From the NCBI GenBank assembly GCA_016703765.1, contig JADJBL010000022.1, positions 1 to 64,000 of the forward strand: DNA of 64,000 nucleotides, read 5' to 3'. The notes under the pieces are model-generated. The model was not told where the DNA came from. It was given only the letters and a program-made list of their open reading frames with translations, and searched no databases. Below, one piece after another: positions 1-9,250 of this stretch. Origin of the DNA: Saprospirales bacterium (GTDB lineage: Bacteria > Bacteroidota > Bacteroidia > Chitinophagales > Saprospiraceae). Every line of letters starts with the position of its first letter. The first letter of the stretch is position 1. The translations under genes and the position numbers were made by a program.

Positions 1-2084
1 ATCCAGCGCGTTGTTTGCGATGATCGGAATGGAATCGCCCTCGCAGGCGAGGGTGCCTTCATAGACCAGCGTGGGGTCGGGAGGGGTTTGAACTTGTATT
101 TCTATAGATTCGGTCTGAATGGTGCACACCTCGTTGGACAGGATGGCGTAATACGTCCCTCCCTCCTTCGCTTCGTATTGGGACTGGTCCCAGGGCAGGA
201 GCTCGCCGTCGAGGTACCATTCGATGGAAAGGGCAGAATTGTCCACGTCGAGCAACACGCTTTCCCCTTCGCAGAGGGACGTTTCACCCGTCAGGGTTAT
301 CTCCGGACTGGGGGAAGGGATGACCTGTATCTCCACCGAAGCGGTTTGGACGGTACAACCCTGGTTGGACAGGACGGCGTAATAAGCGCCTCCCTCCTGC
401 GCTTCGAGTTGGGGCTGATCCCATCCCAAAAGCTCGCCGTCGAGGTACCAGGCAATGTCAGCCGCGGAAGCGTCCACGCTGAGCAGCACGCTTTCCCCTT
501 CGCAGATCGAAGATTCCCCCGTCAGGGCGATCTCCGGACTAGGGTAGGGAATGACCTCGATCTCCACTGCATCGGTCTGAATGGTGCACACCTCATTGGA
601 CAAAATGGCGTAATACGTTCCTCCCACCAGGGCATCGATCTGGGCTTCGTCCCCTCCCAATAGTTCGCCATTCAAGTACCAAGCTATTTGGGTCGCAGAG
701 GCGTCTGCCTGGAGCGTCACGCTTTCTCCTTCGCAGATCGAAGTTTCACCCAACAGGGCGATCTCGGGACTGGGTGAGGGGATAACTTGTATTTCCACAG
801 ATTCAGTCTGTAGGCTGCAATCCTGATTGGACAGGACGGCATAATAAGTCCCTCCCTCCTGCACTCGATCTGGGCTCTTCCGATCCCAGCAGCTCGCCGT
901 CGAGATACCAGGCTATGGAGGTCGCGGAGGATCGACGTTGGATAGTACACTTTCTCCCTCACAAATGAGTTTCGCCGGAAATAGCGATCCCCGGGTTTGG
1001 ATAGGGGATGACCTGTATTTCCACCGATTCGCTCTGAATGGTGCACACTTCGTTGGACAGGATGGCATAATACGTCCCACCCTCCGGTGCTTCGATCTCG
1101 GCCCCATTCTCCCAGCAGTTCGCCATTGAGGTACCACTCGATGCCGGTCGCAGAGGGGTCTGCACTGAGCGTCACACTTTCTCCTTCACAGATAGAAGCT
1201 TCACCCGACAAAGCGATCTCTAGGCTGGGGGAGGGAATGACCTGGATTTCTACAGAAATAGTCTGAATGCTGCAATCCTGGTTGGACAGGATTGCGTAAT
1301 AGGTCCCCGCATCCTGCACCTCGATATTGGGTTCTTCCCCGGCCAACAGTACGCCGTTGAGATACCACTCCACTGAGGTGGCAGAAGGATCGACGCTTAG
1401 GGTCGCGCTTTCCCCTTCGCAGAAGGTGGTTTCACCCGAAATGGCGATCTCCGGGTTTGGGTAAGGGATGACCTGTACTTCCACCGATTCGGTCTGAATG
1501 GTGCAAGCCTCGTTGGAGAGGATGGCATAATACGTCCCATCCTCCTGTGCCTCGATCTCAGCCCCATTCTCACCGAGCAATTCGCCATCGAGGTACCACT
1601 CGATGCCGGTCGCAGAGGGGTCTGCACTGAGCGTCACACTTTCTCCTTCACAGATAGAAGCTTCACCCGACAAAGCGATCTCCGGGCTGGGGGAGGGAAT
1701 GACCTGGATTTCCACCTCATTCGGTCTGAATGGTGCAATCCTGGTTGGACAGTATGGCGTAATAGGTCCCCGCATCCTGTACCTCGATATCGGGTTCTTC
1801 CCCGGCCAGCAGTACGCCGTCGAGGTACCACTGAATGGCGGTCGCGGAAGGATCGACGCTGAGGGTCACGCTTTCCCCTTCACAAATCGAAGATTCGCCC
1901 GAAAGGACGATTTCCGGATCGGGGAATGGGATGACCTCTATTTCGACCGATTCGCTTTGAATCGCGCAATTTTGATTGGACAGAATAGCGTAGTACATCC
2001 CTCCCTCCTGTACTTCGATCTGGGATTCTTCTCCTTCCAAGCAGTTCGCCGTCGAGATACCACTCCACGTCGGTGGCCGCGGGG
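1..2084 (-). pseudogene. Frame-broken Ig-like repeat array continuing the choice-of-anchor-B protein, runs off left edge
   Basis: This is the downstream continuation of the secreted protein that starts at 4679. It encodes Ig-like units of 231 bp (77 aa) with the pattern CEGESVTLSVDPSAT, then EWYLDGELL, then GTYYAILSN. Repeat anchors lie near 2105, 1872, 1640, 1409, 1178, 951, 723, 492, 261 and 30. Spacing is usually 231 bp but is 232-233 near 1715-2105 and 227-228 near 870-1178, so the reading frame changes several times, at about 2098, 2040, 1715, 1095, 965, 930 and 870. The protein similarity continues across all breaks. Either the assembly collapsed or mis-called bases in the repeats, or the 3' part of the gene is decayed. 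The unit nearest the left edge (around 30) is more divergent, so the gene continues beyond the window. Confidence 0.7.
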
Positions 2085-3510
2085 TCAGCGCTTAGCAAGG
2101 ACGCTTTCCCCTTCACAAATCGAAGATTCGCCCGAAAGTAGCGATTTCCGGATCGGGAATGGGATGACCTCGATCACTACCTGTTCGGACTCAATGGTGC
2201 AATCCTGGTTGGACAGGATGGCGGAGTACGTGCCTCCGGTATGTACCTCGATCTGGAGCGCTTCCTCTCCTACCAGCAGTTCGCCGTCGAGGTACCACTC
2301 TACGGAGGTGGCGGAAGGATCTACGCTGAGGGTCACGCTTTCCCCCTCGCAGATCGAAGGTCCGCCCTGAATGGCGATTTGCGTATCGGGGAAGGGGGTG
2401 ACCTCTATTTCCACCAACTCCGTTTGAATGGTGCAATCCTGGTTGGAGAGGACGGCGAAATAGGTTCCTTCCACCTGCGCCACAATTTGAGGTTCCTCCC
2501 AATTGAGCGATTGGCCGTCGAGATACCAGGATATGGAGCCCGCCGTAGGATCTGCGCTGAGCATGACACTTCCCCATTCGCAAATCGAAGTTTCACCGGA
2601 AACGACTATATCCGGGTCGGGGAAGGGGACGACCTCTACGACAACCGTGTTGGACCCGATGGGGCAAAACTGATTGAACAGGATGGCGGAGTAGGCGCCT
2701 GCTTCATCGACCTCGATCAGAAAGCCTCCGACCTGGTGCAATACTCCGTTTCTATACCAATGCACGGTCGTCGCATTAGTCGGATTGGCGCTTAAATAAA
2801 TACTTTCTCCTTCGCAGAGCACCGGATCGCCGAGCGGGGTGATCTCCGGGTTGGGCAGAGGAAGTACGACGATATTGTAGGCAGCCGTCTGGACAGAACA
2901 GTTTTGGTTGAACACCAGGGCGTAATATAAACCGGACTGCCCGACCACTAACTGCGAGCCTCCAACCTGGTGCAAAGCGCCGTTTCGAAACCAATGCACC
3001 ATCGTCGCGGAAGGGCTGACGTTCAGCGTCACGGTTTCTCCCTGGCAGATCACGGGATTTCCGGTCAGCGTGATGTTCGGGCTGGGGTAGGGGATGACCT
3101 GCACGATCACGGAATTGGTCTGTATCGGGCAAATTTGGTTGAACAGGATGGCGTGATACGTGCCCGCTTGCTGCACCTGGAGCAGATAGCCCCCGATCTG
3201 GTAAAGCGACCCGTTTCTATACCAATGCACCGCCGTAGCGGTGGGATCGACGCTGAGGAATACGCTTTGTCCCTGGCAGATCGTGGTATTTCCCAAAGGA
3301 GTGAGGGCCGGATTGGGGTGAGGAATAACGTCGAGGTTGATCGAGTTGGACTGTATTCCGCAATGTCCGTTGTAAAGGATGGCGCTATACACGCCATCTT
3401 CCCCTACCTGGATGGAAGTGCCCTGATCCGGGAGGGGATTTCCATTGAAAAACCACTCCGCATCCGTAGCCGAGGGGTGAGCGTTCAAGGTCACGGTTTG
3501 CCCTTCGCAG
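1..3510 (-). repeat. Tandem 231-bp Ig-like repeats, 16 copies in window
   Basis: Sixteen copies of a 231-bp unit can be aligned on the recurring CEGE/CEGQ codons, with anchors at about 3497, 3266, 3035, 2804, 2571, 2339, 2105, 1872, 1640, 1409, 1178, 951, 723, 492, 261 and 30. The copies at 490-2340 are most alike at nucleotide level, suggesting recent homogenisation or expansion. Those at 2570-3500 are older and more divergent, with WYRNG in place of WYLDGEL. Confidence 0.85.
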
Positions 3511-4679
3511 ATAGGATTGCCGCCCTGCAGGCTAATCGTCGGGGTCGGATAGGAGGGGTAGGGAATGGGATCGAGCGTAATGTTATTCAATGAAAAAATA
3601 AAGAGGCCGTTGGTCATGTCGGAAGCCAGGATCTTACCCGAAGGAAGGAAGGGATAGACGCCCCAACAACCTTTGAAGCCGCTGTAATTCGTATTGGCCG
3701 GATAGGTGTCGTACCAGGCCACCTTTACCGCATTATTTGGATTGGAGATATTGAATACCTGCATTCCGTCGTGGTAATAGGAGATGAAGACGTAGTTGTC
3801 GCGAATGAACGGGTTGTGCGCGATGCTCGCCGTGTCTGCCGGCGCCAACAGGGCGGACCGGAAAACATCCGTAACCGTCATGTCGGAGAGGTCGGACACA
3901 TCCACGATCTTGAGGCCTTTGTTGTGGGTTTCGTCGGCCATCACGACATGTTGGCCGTTGTCGGTCAGCCAGCTGGAGTGGTTGTAGCCCTCCTGCGGAT
4001 AGTCGGTCAGGGTGCCGAGCAGCACGGGATTTTGGGGGTTGGCAAAGTTGTATACCCAATACCCGTTAGTTCCGTGAGAGCAATATCCTTTGTTGGCGCG
4101 GACGAAAATGTCGTGAATATACCCCCCTGGCAAAGTGGGGTTGCCGATCTGTGTGGGATTATCCGGGTCGCCGTTGAGGTCCAGAATGATCACTCCGTTG
4201 CTCTTGGTGTTGGAGCCCGCCACGTAGAGCCGTCCTGCTTCTTCGTCGATGTAGATATTGTGGGCTCTGGAGAAAAACTGGGTCGTTTGGTTGGTCTTGG
4301 TGACGGAAGCAGGCAAATTGCTCAGGTCAAAGATCATCAGTCCTTCCGAGCAGTTGTCGCAAACCGAATAGGCCCGGTCGCGAAAGGTTTTCATGTCGCG
4401 CCAAACCGTGGTCGAGCCCCCGCTGAACTGATCTACGAGCTGCGGCGATGCCGGGTTTGCGAGATTGAAAAAATGGACGTAATGCGCCGAGCCGAGGATG
4501 GCGTATTCATCCCCCTCGCAATCGACATATCCCCAGACGTCGTTGTAGCGGGTATCCCCGGAAATAGGCAGCGAAGGGTTGTGGTATTGGACCAGCAGGG
4601 TGACGTTGCTGCTGATTTGCGCCTGAGCGGCGTTGATGGAGAGTGCTCCCCAGAGCAGCAGGAAAATGGGTGATCTCAT
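2085..4679 (-). CDS. Secreted choice-of-anchor-B family protein with Ig-like repeats
   Basis: Predicted exported protein, 864 residues before the first frame break. The chosen ATG at 4679 gives MRSPIFLLLWGALSINAAQA, a good Sec signal peptide; an upstream ATG at 4706 would bury it. Residues about 25-390 form a beta-propeller-like choice-of-anchor-B (LVIVD-type) region, with segments such as GSAHYVHFFNL, RAYSVCDNCSEGLMIFDLS and YNHSSWLTDNGQHVV. From about residue 395 come Ig-like repeats beginning PICEGQTVTLNAHPSAT. The region is strongly similar to the protein at 10053-11864, so the two are paralogues. The true C-terminus, probably a T9SS sorting domain as in the paralogue, would lie left of the window. 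Likely surface-exposed or secreted adhesin-like; no enzymatic motif was seen. Confidence 0.8.
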   Translation of the reverse strand: MRSPIFLLLWGALSINAAQAQISSNVTLLVQYHNPSLPISGDTRYNDVWGYVDCEGDEYAILGSAHYVHFFNLANPASPQLVDQFSGGSTTVWRDMKTFRDRAYSVCDNCSEGLMIFDLSNLPASVTKTNQTTQFFSRAHNIYIDEEAGRLYVAGSNTKSNGVIILDLNGDPDNPTQIGNPTLPGGYIHDIFVRANKGYCSHGTNGYWVYNFANPQNPVLLGTLTDYPQEGYNHSSWLTDNGQHVVMADETHNKGLKIVDVSDLSDMTVTDVFRSALLAPADTASIAHNPFIRDNYVFISYYHDGMQVFNISNPNNAVKVAWYDTYPANTNYSGFKGCWGVYPFLPSGKILASDMTNGLFIFSLNNITLDPIPYPSYPTPTISLQGGNPICEGQTVTLNAHPSATDAEWFFNGNPLPDQGTSIQVGEDGVYSAILYNGHCGIQSNSINLDVIPHPNPALTPLGNTTICQGQSVFLSVDPTATAVHWYRNGSLYQIGGYLLQVQQAGTYHAILFNQICPIQTNSVIVQVIPYPSPNITLTGNPVICQGETVTLNVSPSATMVHWFRNGALHQVGGSQLVVGQSGLYYALVFNQNCSVQTAAYNIVVLPLPNPEITPLGDPVLCEGESIYLSANPTNATTVHWYRNGVLHQVGGFLIEVDEAGAYSAILFNQFCPIGSNTVVVEVVPFPDPDIVVSGETSICEWGSVMLSADPTAGSISWYLDGQSLNWEEPQIVAQVEGTYFAVLSNQDCTIQTELVEIEVTPFPDTQIAIQGGPSICEGESVTLSVDPSATSVEWYLDGELLVGEEALQIEVHTGGTYSAILSNQDCTIESEQVVIEVIPFPIRKSLLSGESSICEGESVLAKR

Positions 4680-4729
4680 GGTTGCCCGATTGTTGTTCAT
4701 AAACAAAAATAGGCAAACAAAAGGGGATT

Positions 4730-4825
4730 GTCTGAACTGTGATTTGTCGGATTAATGTGATTTCCTTGATTTCAACTTCTGCATAATCATATCAATCAAA
4801 AAAATCAGACGAATCATAGTTCAGA
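4730..4825. repeat. Intergenic inverted repeat built of GATT words
   Basis: Imperfect inverted repeat between the anchor-B gene and the AsmA gene. The left arm, TCTGAACTGTGATT and on, pairs with the right arm, AATCATAGTTCAGA. Both arms are internally repetitive, with GATT/GATTT words every 8-10 bases. The AsmA gene is transcribed into this region, so it may act as its terminator. A second short stem follows at about 4849-4878, pairing CCCGCC with GGCGGG. Confidence 0.55.
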
Positions 4826-4877
4826 AAAGGAACGCCACTCTTCACCCTGAACCCGCCGAAGCCCTAGCGCAGGCGGG

Positions 4878-7800
4878 CTACCCCTTCTTCTTCTTAAACG
4901 GATTAAACTCCTCCAACTCCTTCTTGATCTGATCCTGGGTCTTCTTTGTCTGCTTGTCGATCTCCTCCTGGGCTTTTTCCTTGGCCTTCTCCGTGTTTTC
5001 CTTGATCACCGCCTGGACAGTGTCCTTGGCCTGTTGTTTGACCTCCTCGACCTTCTGTTTGGCCTCGTCGACCACTTTGTCCTTCTGCTTGTCAAACTCC
5101 TTCTGAGCAGTATCCTTGGCGGCGTCGGCCAGGGATTGATTGCCGTCCGTGCCCACCAGCTTCATGCCCACCTGGGGTTTGGCGATCGTGCCGGTGATGG
5201 TGAAGCGCACGTTCACAAATTCGCTCTGGGCGATGTCGATGCCCAGCTTGCCGGCTTCCTTCGATAGCGCGTCAAGGCCACTGTTGGCCGCGGCGCCGAC
5301 CGAGCTTTTTTCCAGCATCTTGCGCGGTATTTTAGCCAGGATATGATAGTTCATGTCCTGGTTGATCTTGTGCGAGCCGCCGATCGTCATGGCGATGTCC
5401 TTCCACTTGTAGTCGAAATCCTTGACCTCCAGCCCACCGTCCTTAAATTCGAACCAGTTTTTGGTGTCCTTGATGCTCATGTTGTCGAAAAAGTCGACGT
5501 TGAGCTTCTGGCCCACCGCCTGGAGGGGCGGAAAGCCCTTGAGATTGGCGCTGATCGTGGCCAGGAAGCCGTTGGCGTTGACGGTACTCCACACGGGCAT
5601 CATGTCGCCGCCGAGCTCGGAATCCATGATCATGGTACTGGAGAATTTGCCGTCCATATACTTGCCGATAGGCGCGATGGTGGCAAAGGTGTTGAAGGTG
5701 TTGAAGGCCTTCTGGAAATTGAGATTTTGCAGGTCGTATTTCAGGGTGAAAATCGGCTTCTTCGGGTCCTTGGTCTCGTACGAGCCGGCCAGGCCTATCT
5801 TGCCGTCCAGCCCCCGGGCTTCGCAGCGCTCGATGACCACGGCCTTGTCTTCGATGAGCATCTTCCCATCGAGGTTTTCCAGCACCAGGTCTGTGTAAAG
5901 CACTTTCTTGATCTTGGCCGTGACTGTCAGGTCCATGTTTCCGGGCACTTCTACTGGGGAATATGCCGCGTCCGCCGAAGCGGAGCTCGTCGAAGCTGGG
6001 GGACCCGCCTCCGCTGAAGCTACGGCGGGCGCAGTCATAAAAGGATTCAAATCGAAATAGTTGGAATTGAGCGCGATATTCCCGCCCAAAATACCGTCGT
6101 TAAACGAATAATCCCAAACGTTGGTGATCTCCCCGGTGATCCCGAAATCGCTGGGTCCCATCTGAAAATTCAGGGGCGCGAACGACATTCGGTTGGGGGT
6201 CAGGTGTCCCTTCACTTCCAGGTTGGTCAACTCATAAGTGTCGTAGATCAGCTTGCCGATTTTGCCGTCCACCAGAAAATCGAACCGATCAAACGGAGCC
6301 TCGGAAGCCCCAACCGCCGAAGCAGAATTACCTCCCGAAGTTTGGCTTCCCGATACCTCTGCATAGGCGGACTCTTCAGCTCCCTCAGATTCGGAGCCAT
6401 ACCACTCATTCACATCAAAGAAATTCGATCGGATCACCAGCGATCCCTTCATCGTCTTTTTCGGAGAAATATAGGCCAGGATATTGTCGATCGTCCCCGA
6501 AGCCTGCACATCGCTCTTGCCGAGCTGGGCCTGGAAGTTTTCGATGAGCACCTTGTTAGGCGTAAAAGCGGCCCTGGCTTGCTGGATCTTCACCGCCGGA
6601 TAGCCTTCCATCGGGTAATTCACCTGTTGGGCAACGAGATCGCCCGACATATTCACCTGCTCATAAGCGCCCGATTCGATAGTCGAAAGCCGCGTTTTGG
6701 CCGTGATATCTGCCGTGATCATGCCCGACATGCCCTTCGTAGCGTCCATCGGAAATGCCTGAGCCAGCTCGGCCAGGTCGATCGTGCCTTTGACCCTCGA
6801 GTCGATATCGGGGTCGGAAAGGGGGGTGCGCAATTTGAGGTAACCGCCGAAGGGGTTGTCGCCAATTTTCATGGTAAAACGGGACAGGTCGATAAACATG
6901 CCGTCGAGGTCGCCTTCCGGGCTGTCGATGTTCAAATCTGCCGAGATCTGGTCGATGCTCTTGGGCAGGCCGGGGTAGCGGACGGCCCCGTCTTTCACCG
7001 AAGCGTTTAGTTTGATGGCGGGATATTGTTCTTCGTTGTACCGGCCTTTCACATTTCCAGCAAGGGCAAACTGCCCCTTGATGTCCACGTTTTCATACCC
7101 TTCGATATAGGCGTTGGGGATGAGGGAAAACAGTTCGCGAAAATCGGAGCCCGGCGCCTGGAAGGAAAGGTCCATGTCGATATTTTCGTCGGGCATAGCC
7201 ACAAAACCATCGATCTTAAGTTGCAAGGCGTTGATCAGCAGGTTGTTCTCCTTGAGGGTGTATTTGCTTTGGGCCATGTCGATGAGCAGGCCCGCGTCGA
7301 GGTCGATTTTGGCTTTGTTCAGGTATCCAATGCCGCCCATGTAGTAAGTCAGCGCCGCCATGGTAGTCTTGGTAGCCAGGTCGTACACATCCATCGTGAG
7401 ATCGCCCTTGCTCTGGTGGTCGAGGTCTGCGATCTCCGCGTACCTGTCGCCGGTGCGGTCGCCGTAGATGATCTCCCCGTCTTCGATGGTAAAGCGCTTG
7501 AGTTTGATGGAAATTTCGCCGGATGAATCGTCGACTGTAGCCGTGCTATCCGGCGCCGAGGGCTTGACAATGTCGTAGTTTGCCGTACCATCGGCGAGGA
7601 CGAGCACTGTAACCTTTGGTTTGACCAGCCCTATCGACTGGACCTTGATCGCCCGGCCGCTTCGGATCACGGACATAATGTCGACCGTGGCCTCGAAGGC
7701 CTTTACATCCATCAGGTCGACCCCCAGGAAGGGCTCTTTCCCGCTCACTTTGAGGTCGCTGAGCCGGAGGGTGAGGTTGGGAAAATGTCGTATGAGGGAA

Positions 7801-7976
7801 ACGCTGGCGTCGGAAAAGTCAACTTCTGCGTTGAGATTGGCGTTAATTTCCTGGCGGATAGTGGCCAGGATCTGGTCCTTGAATAAAAAGGGGATCGCGA
7901 CCAGCGCGGCGACGATCAGGACCAGGAAAATAAAGAGGAACAATAAAGTTCGTTTGACTATTTTGGAAGCTTTCAT
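4878..7976 (-). CDS. AsmA family outer-membrane biogenesis protein
   Basis: 1032-residue inner-membrane-anchored protein of the AsmA/TamB-like group, proposed to help lipid or protein traffic to the outer membrane. One N-terminal membrane segment (about residues 9-31, LLFLFIFLVLIVAALVAIPF) is followed by the AsmA-type motif with NLNAEVDFSDASVSLIRHFP. Long beta-rich repeats follow, with two Ala/Ser-rich low-complexity linkers around residues 545-560 and 655-675. The last about 100 residues are a highly charged Lys/Glu/Gln coiled coil ending in FNPFKKKKG. It is transcribed away from rnd, with about 80 bp between the starts. The second linker is encoded by DNA resembling an intergenic palindrome (see findings). 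The family call is firm; the exact role is unknown. Confidence 0.85.
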   Translation of the reverse strand: MKASKIVKRTLLFLFIFLVLIVAALVAIPFLFKDQILATIRQEINANLNAEVDFSDASVSLIRHFPNLTLRLSDLKVSGKEPFLGVDLMDVKAFEATVDIMSVIRSGRAIKVQSIGLVKPKVTVLVLADGTANYDIVKPSAPDSTATVDDSSGEISIKLKRFTIEDGEIIYGDRTGDRYAEIADLDHQSKGDLTMDVYDLATKTTMAALTYYMGGIGYLNKAKIDLDAGLLIDMAQSKYTLKENNLLINALQLKIDGFVAMPDENIDMDLSFQAPGSDFRELFSLIPNAYIEGYENVDIKGQFALAGNVKGRYNEEQYPAIKLNASVKDGAVRYPGLPKSIDQISADLNIDSPEGDLDGMFIDLSRFTMKIGDNPFGGYLKLRTPLSDPDIDSRVKGTIDLAELAQAFPMDATKGMSGMITADITAKTRLSTIESGAYEQVNMSGDLVAQQVNYPMEGYPAVKIQQARAAFTPNKVLIENFQAQLGKSDVQASGTIDNILAYISPKKTMKGSLVIRSNFFDVNEWYGSESEGAEESAYAEVSGSQTSGGNSASAVGASEAPFDRFDFLVDGKIGKLIYDTYELTNLEVKGHLTPNRMSFAPLNFQMGPSDFGITGEITNVWDYSFNDGILGGNIALNSNYFDLNPFMTAPAVASAEAGPPASTSSASADAAYSPVEVPGNMDLTVTAKIKKVLYTDLVLENLDGKMLIEDKAVVIERCEARGLDGKIGLAGSYETKDPKKPIFTLKYDLQNLNFQKAFNTFNTFATIAPIGKYMDGKFSSTMIMDSELGGDMMPVWSTVNANGFLATISANLKGFPPLQAVGQKLNVDFFDNMSIKDTKNWFEFKDGGLEVKDFDYKWKDIAMTIGGSHKINQDMNYHILAKIPRKMLEKSSVGAAANSGLDALSKEAGKLGIDIAQSEFVNVRFTITGTIAKPQVGMKLVGTDGNQSLADAAKDTAQKEFDKQKDKVVDEAKQKVEEVKQQAKDTVQAVIKENTEKAKEKAQEEIDKQTKKTQDQIKKELEEFNPFKKKKG

Positions 7977-8057
7977 AATTACAGGGATTGAATAGGGATT
8001 TAAACGTTAAATACCAACAAATCTGCTATAATAACGTAAATTCGGGCGAAATTTTTT

Positions 8058-9089
8058 ATGAAAAAGAACCCACCCAGCTTCGAGCTGATAGAAACCGATG
8101 AAGGATTAAGGGCTTTTGCCGCCCAAAATGCCCAAACTCCCTGGCTTTGCTTCGATACGGAGTTTGTCGGCGAAAAGCGTTTTACCACCCTCATCTGCCT
8201 GATCCAGGTCGTCACCCCACTGGGTTGCTACCTCATCGACTCCATCGCCGTAAAGAACCTCAAGCCCTTCCTCGATCTGATTGCCGATCCTGCGATCCGC
8301 AAGGTGACCCATGCCGGGGAGAACGACTACCGGCTCCTGTACCTCCAATTCGGCGTATTGCCCCGAAACGTGTTCGATATCCAGGTGGCGGCGGGCTTTA
8401 TCGGCTATAAATATCCGACCTCCTACGCCAAACTGGTAGAAGGCGAAATGCAGGTCACCCTCGATAAGGCCTACGCTGTGACCGATTGGGAGGCCCGGCC
8501 ATTCAACCCCCGGCAACTGACCTACGCACTCGACGACGTGTTGTACCTTCCGGAGTTGAGCCAAAAGATACAGAATCGCCTGAAAGCCCTCGGACGCCTG
8601 GATTGGGCTATGGAAGAGATATCTACTTTTGAGCAGGCAGCCATGTACGACCGCGACCCCAACCGGGAAGCCCTCATGAGCAATCTGATGCCCAGTCTCA
8701 AGCCCAAAGAACAAATTCTTCTCCTGCGCCTCTATCACTGGCGCAATGAAGAAGCCCGAAGGCTCAACTATTCCAAGGAAATGATCTTTCCCGCCAAGAT
8801 GATGGGTATCCTGATCCGCGCAATCGCATCGGGGAAGGACGCGCTGTTGGCCAACCGCCGGCTGCCGCAACGCACGATCCAGAAACACGGGAACCACTTC
8901 TGGGATCTGTTCAACCGGCCTGCTACCCCGGAAGAACAGGAAGTGTTGGGTCTGGTCGCGGGTTACGTGGAAGAGGATCCAGAACACGACCTGATCATGG
9001 AAATGTTGCACCTCCTCATCCGCTATCGCTGCAACCAGGAGGAGATTTCCATCGACCTGGTGCTGCCCCGGGGGTACTCAAAAAACTAA
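8058..9089 (+). CDS. rnd: Ribonuclease D (3'-5' exoribonuclease), probably truncated by a frameshift
   Basis: DEDD-family 3'-5' exonuclease acting on tRNA and other structured RNA. The Exo I motif LCFDTEFVGEKRF supplies D33 and E35, Exo II lies in THAGENDYRLL, and Exo III is YALDDVLYLPEL. An HRDC-like region follows, with FPAKMMGILIRAIASG. The open frame gives 343 aa, but a second frame continues immediately with 52 more codons to a stop at 9248-9250 and reads like the natural C-terminus. One additional G in the G5 run at 9070-9074 would join them into about 396 aa. Promoter and start lie in a short divergent region shared with the AsmA gene. Confidence 0.85.
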   Translation: MKKNPPSFELIETDEGLRAFAAQNAQTPWLCFDTEFVGEKRFTTLICLIQVVTPLGCYLIDSIAVKNLKPFLDLIADPAIRKVTHAGENDYRLLYLQFGVLPRNVFDIQVAAGFIGYKYPTSYAKLVEGEMQVTLDKAYAVTDWEARPFNPRQLTYALDDVLYLPELSQKIQNRLKALGRLDWAMEEISTFEQAAMYDRDPNREALMSNLMPSLKPKEQILLLRLYHWRNEEARRLNYSKEMIFPAKMMGILIRAIASGKDALLANRRLPQRTIQKHGNHFWDLFNRPATPEEQEVLGLVAGYVEEDPEHDLIMEMLHLLIRYRCNQEEISIDLVLPRGYSKN

Positions 9090-9250
9090 AAGCAGACGAG
9101 AATTTTTTCGACCCCTCCCTGAGCGATAGCTGGCGCAAAGCCTTCCTCGGCGAAGAACTCATCGATTGGATCAAACACCGGCATCATCTCCGGCTTGAGT
9201 TCAAGAAGGGAAGCTTTGAGCTAACCTACCGGGAAAACGGATTGAAGTAA
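9071..9250 (+). pseudogene. Displaced C-terminal segment of RNase D in another frame
   Basis: Downstream of the rnd stop at 9087-9089, the frame starting at 9071 is open and reads GVLKKLKADENFF, DPSLSDSWRKAF, LGEELIDWIKHRHHL and so on to TAA at 9248-9250. It has no start codon of its own and begins exactly where the rnd frame would be after one inserted base. I read it as the tail of rnd. It overlaps the convergent gene at 9226 by 25 bp. Confidence 0.6.

Noticed and set aside
1..3500. Regular 231-bp spacing as a CRISPR array
   Set aside because: The repeat unit is a coding Ig domain with codon-level conservation on the minus strand and no short repeats with unique spacers.
4677..4706. Start of the anchor-B protein at the upstream ATG 4706
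   Set aside because: It would put nine polar residues before the signal peptide; the paralogue starts at the equivalent of 4679.
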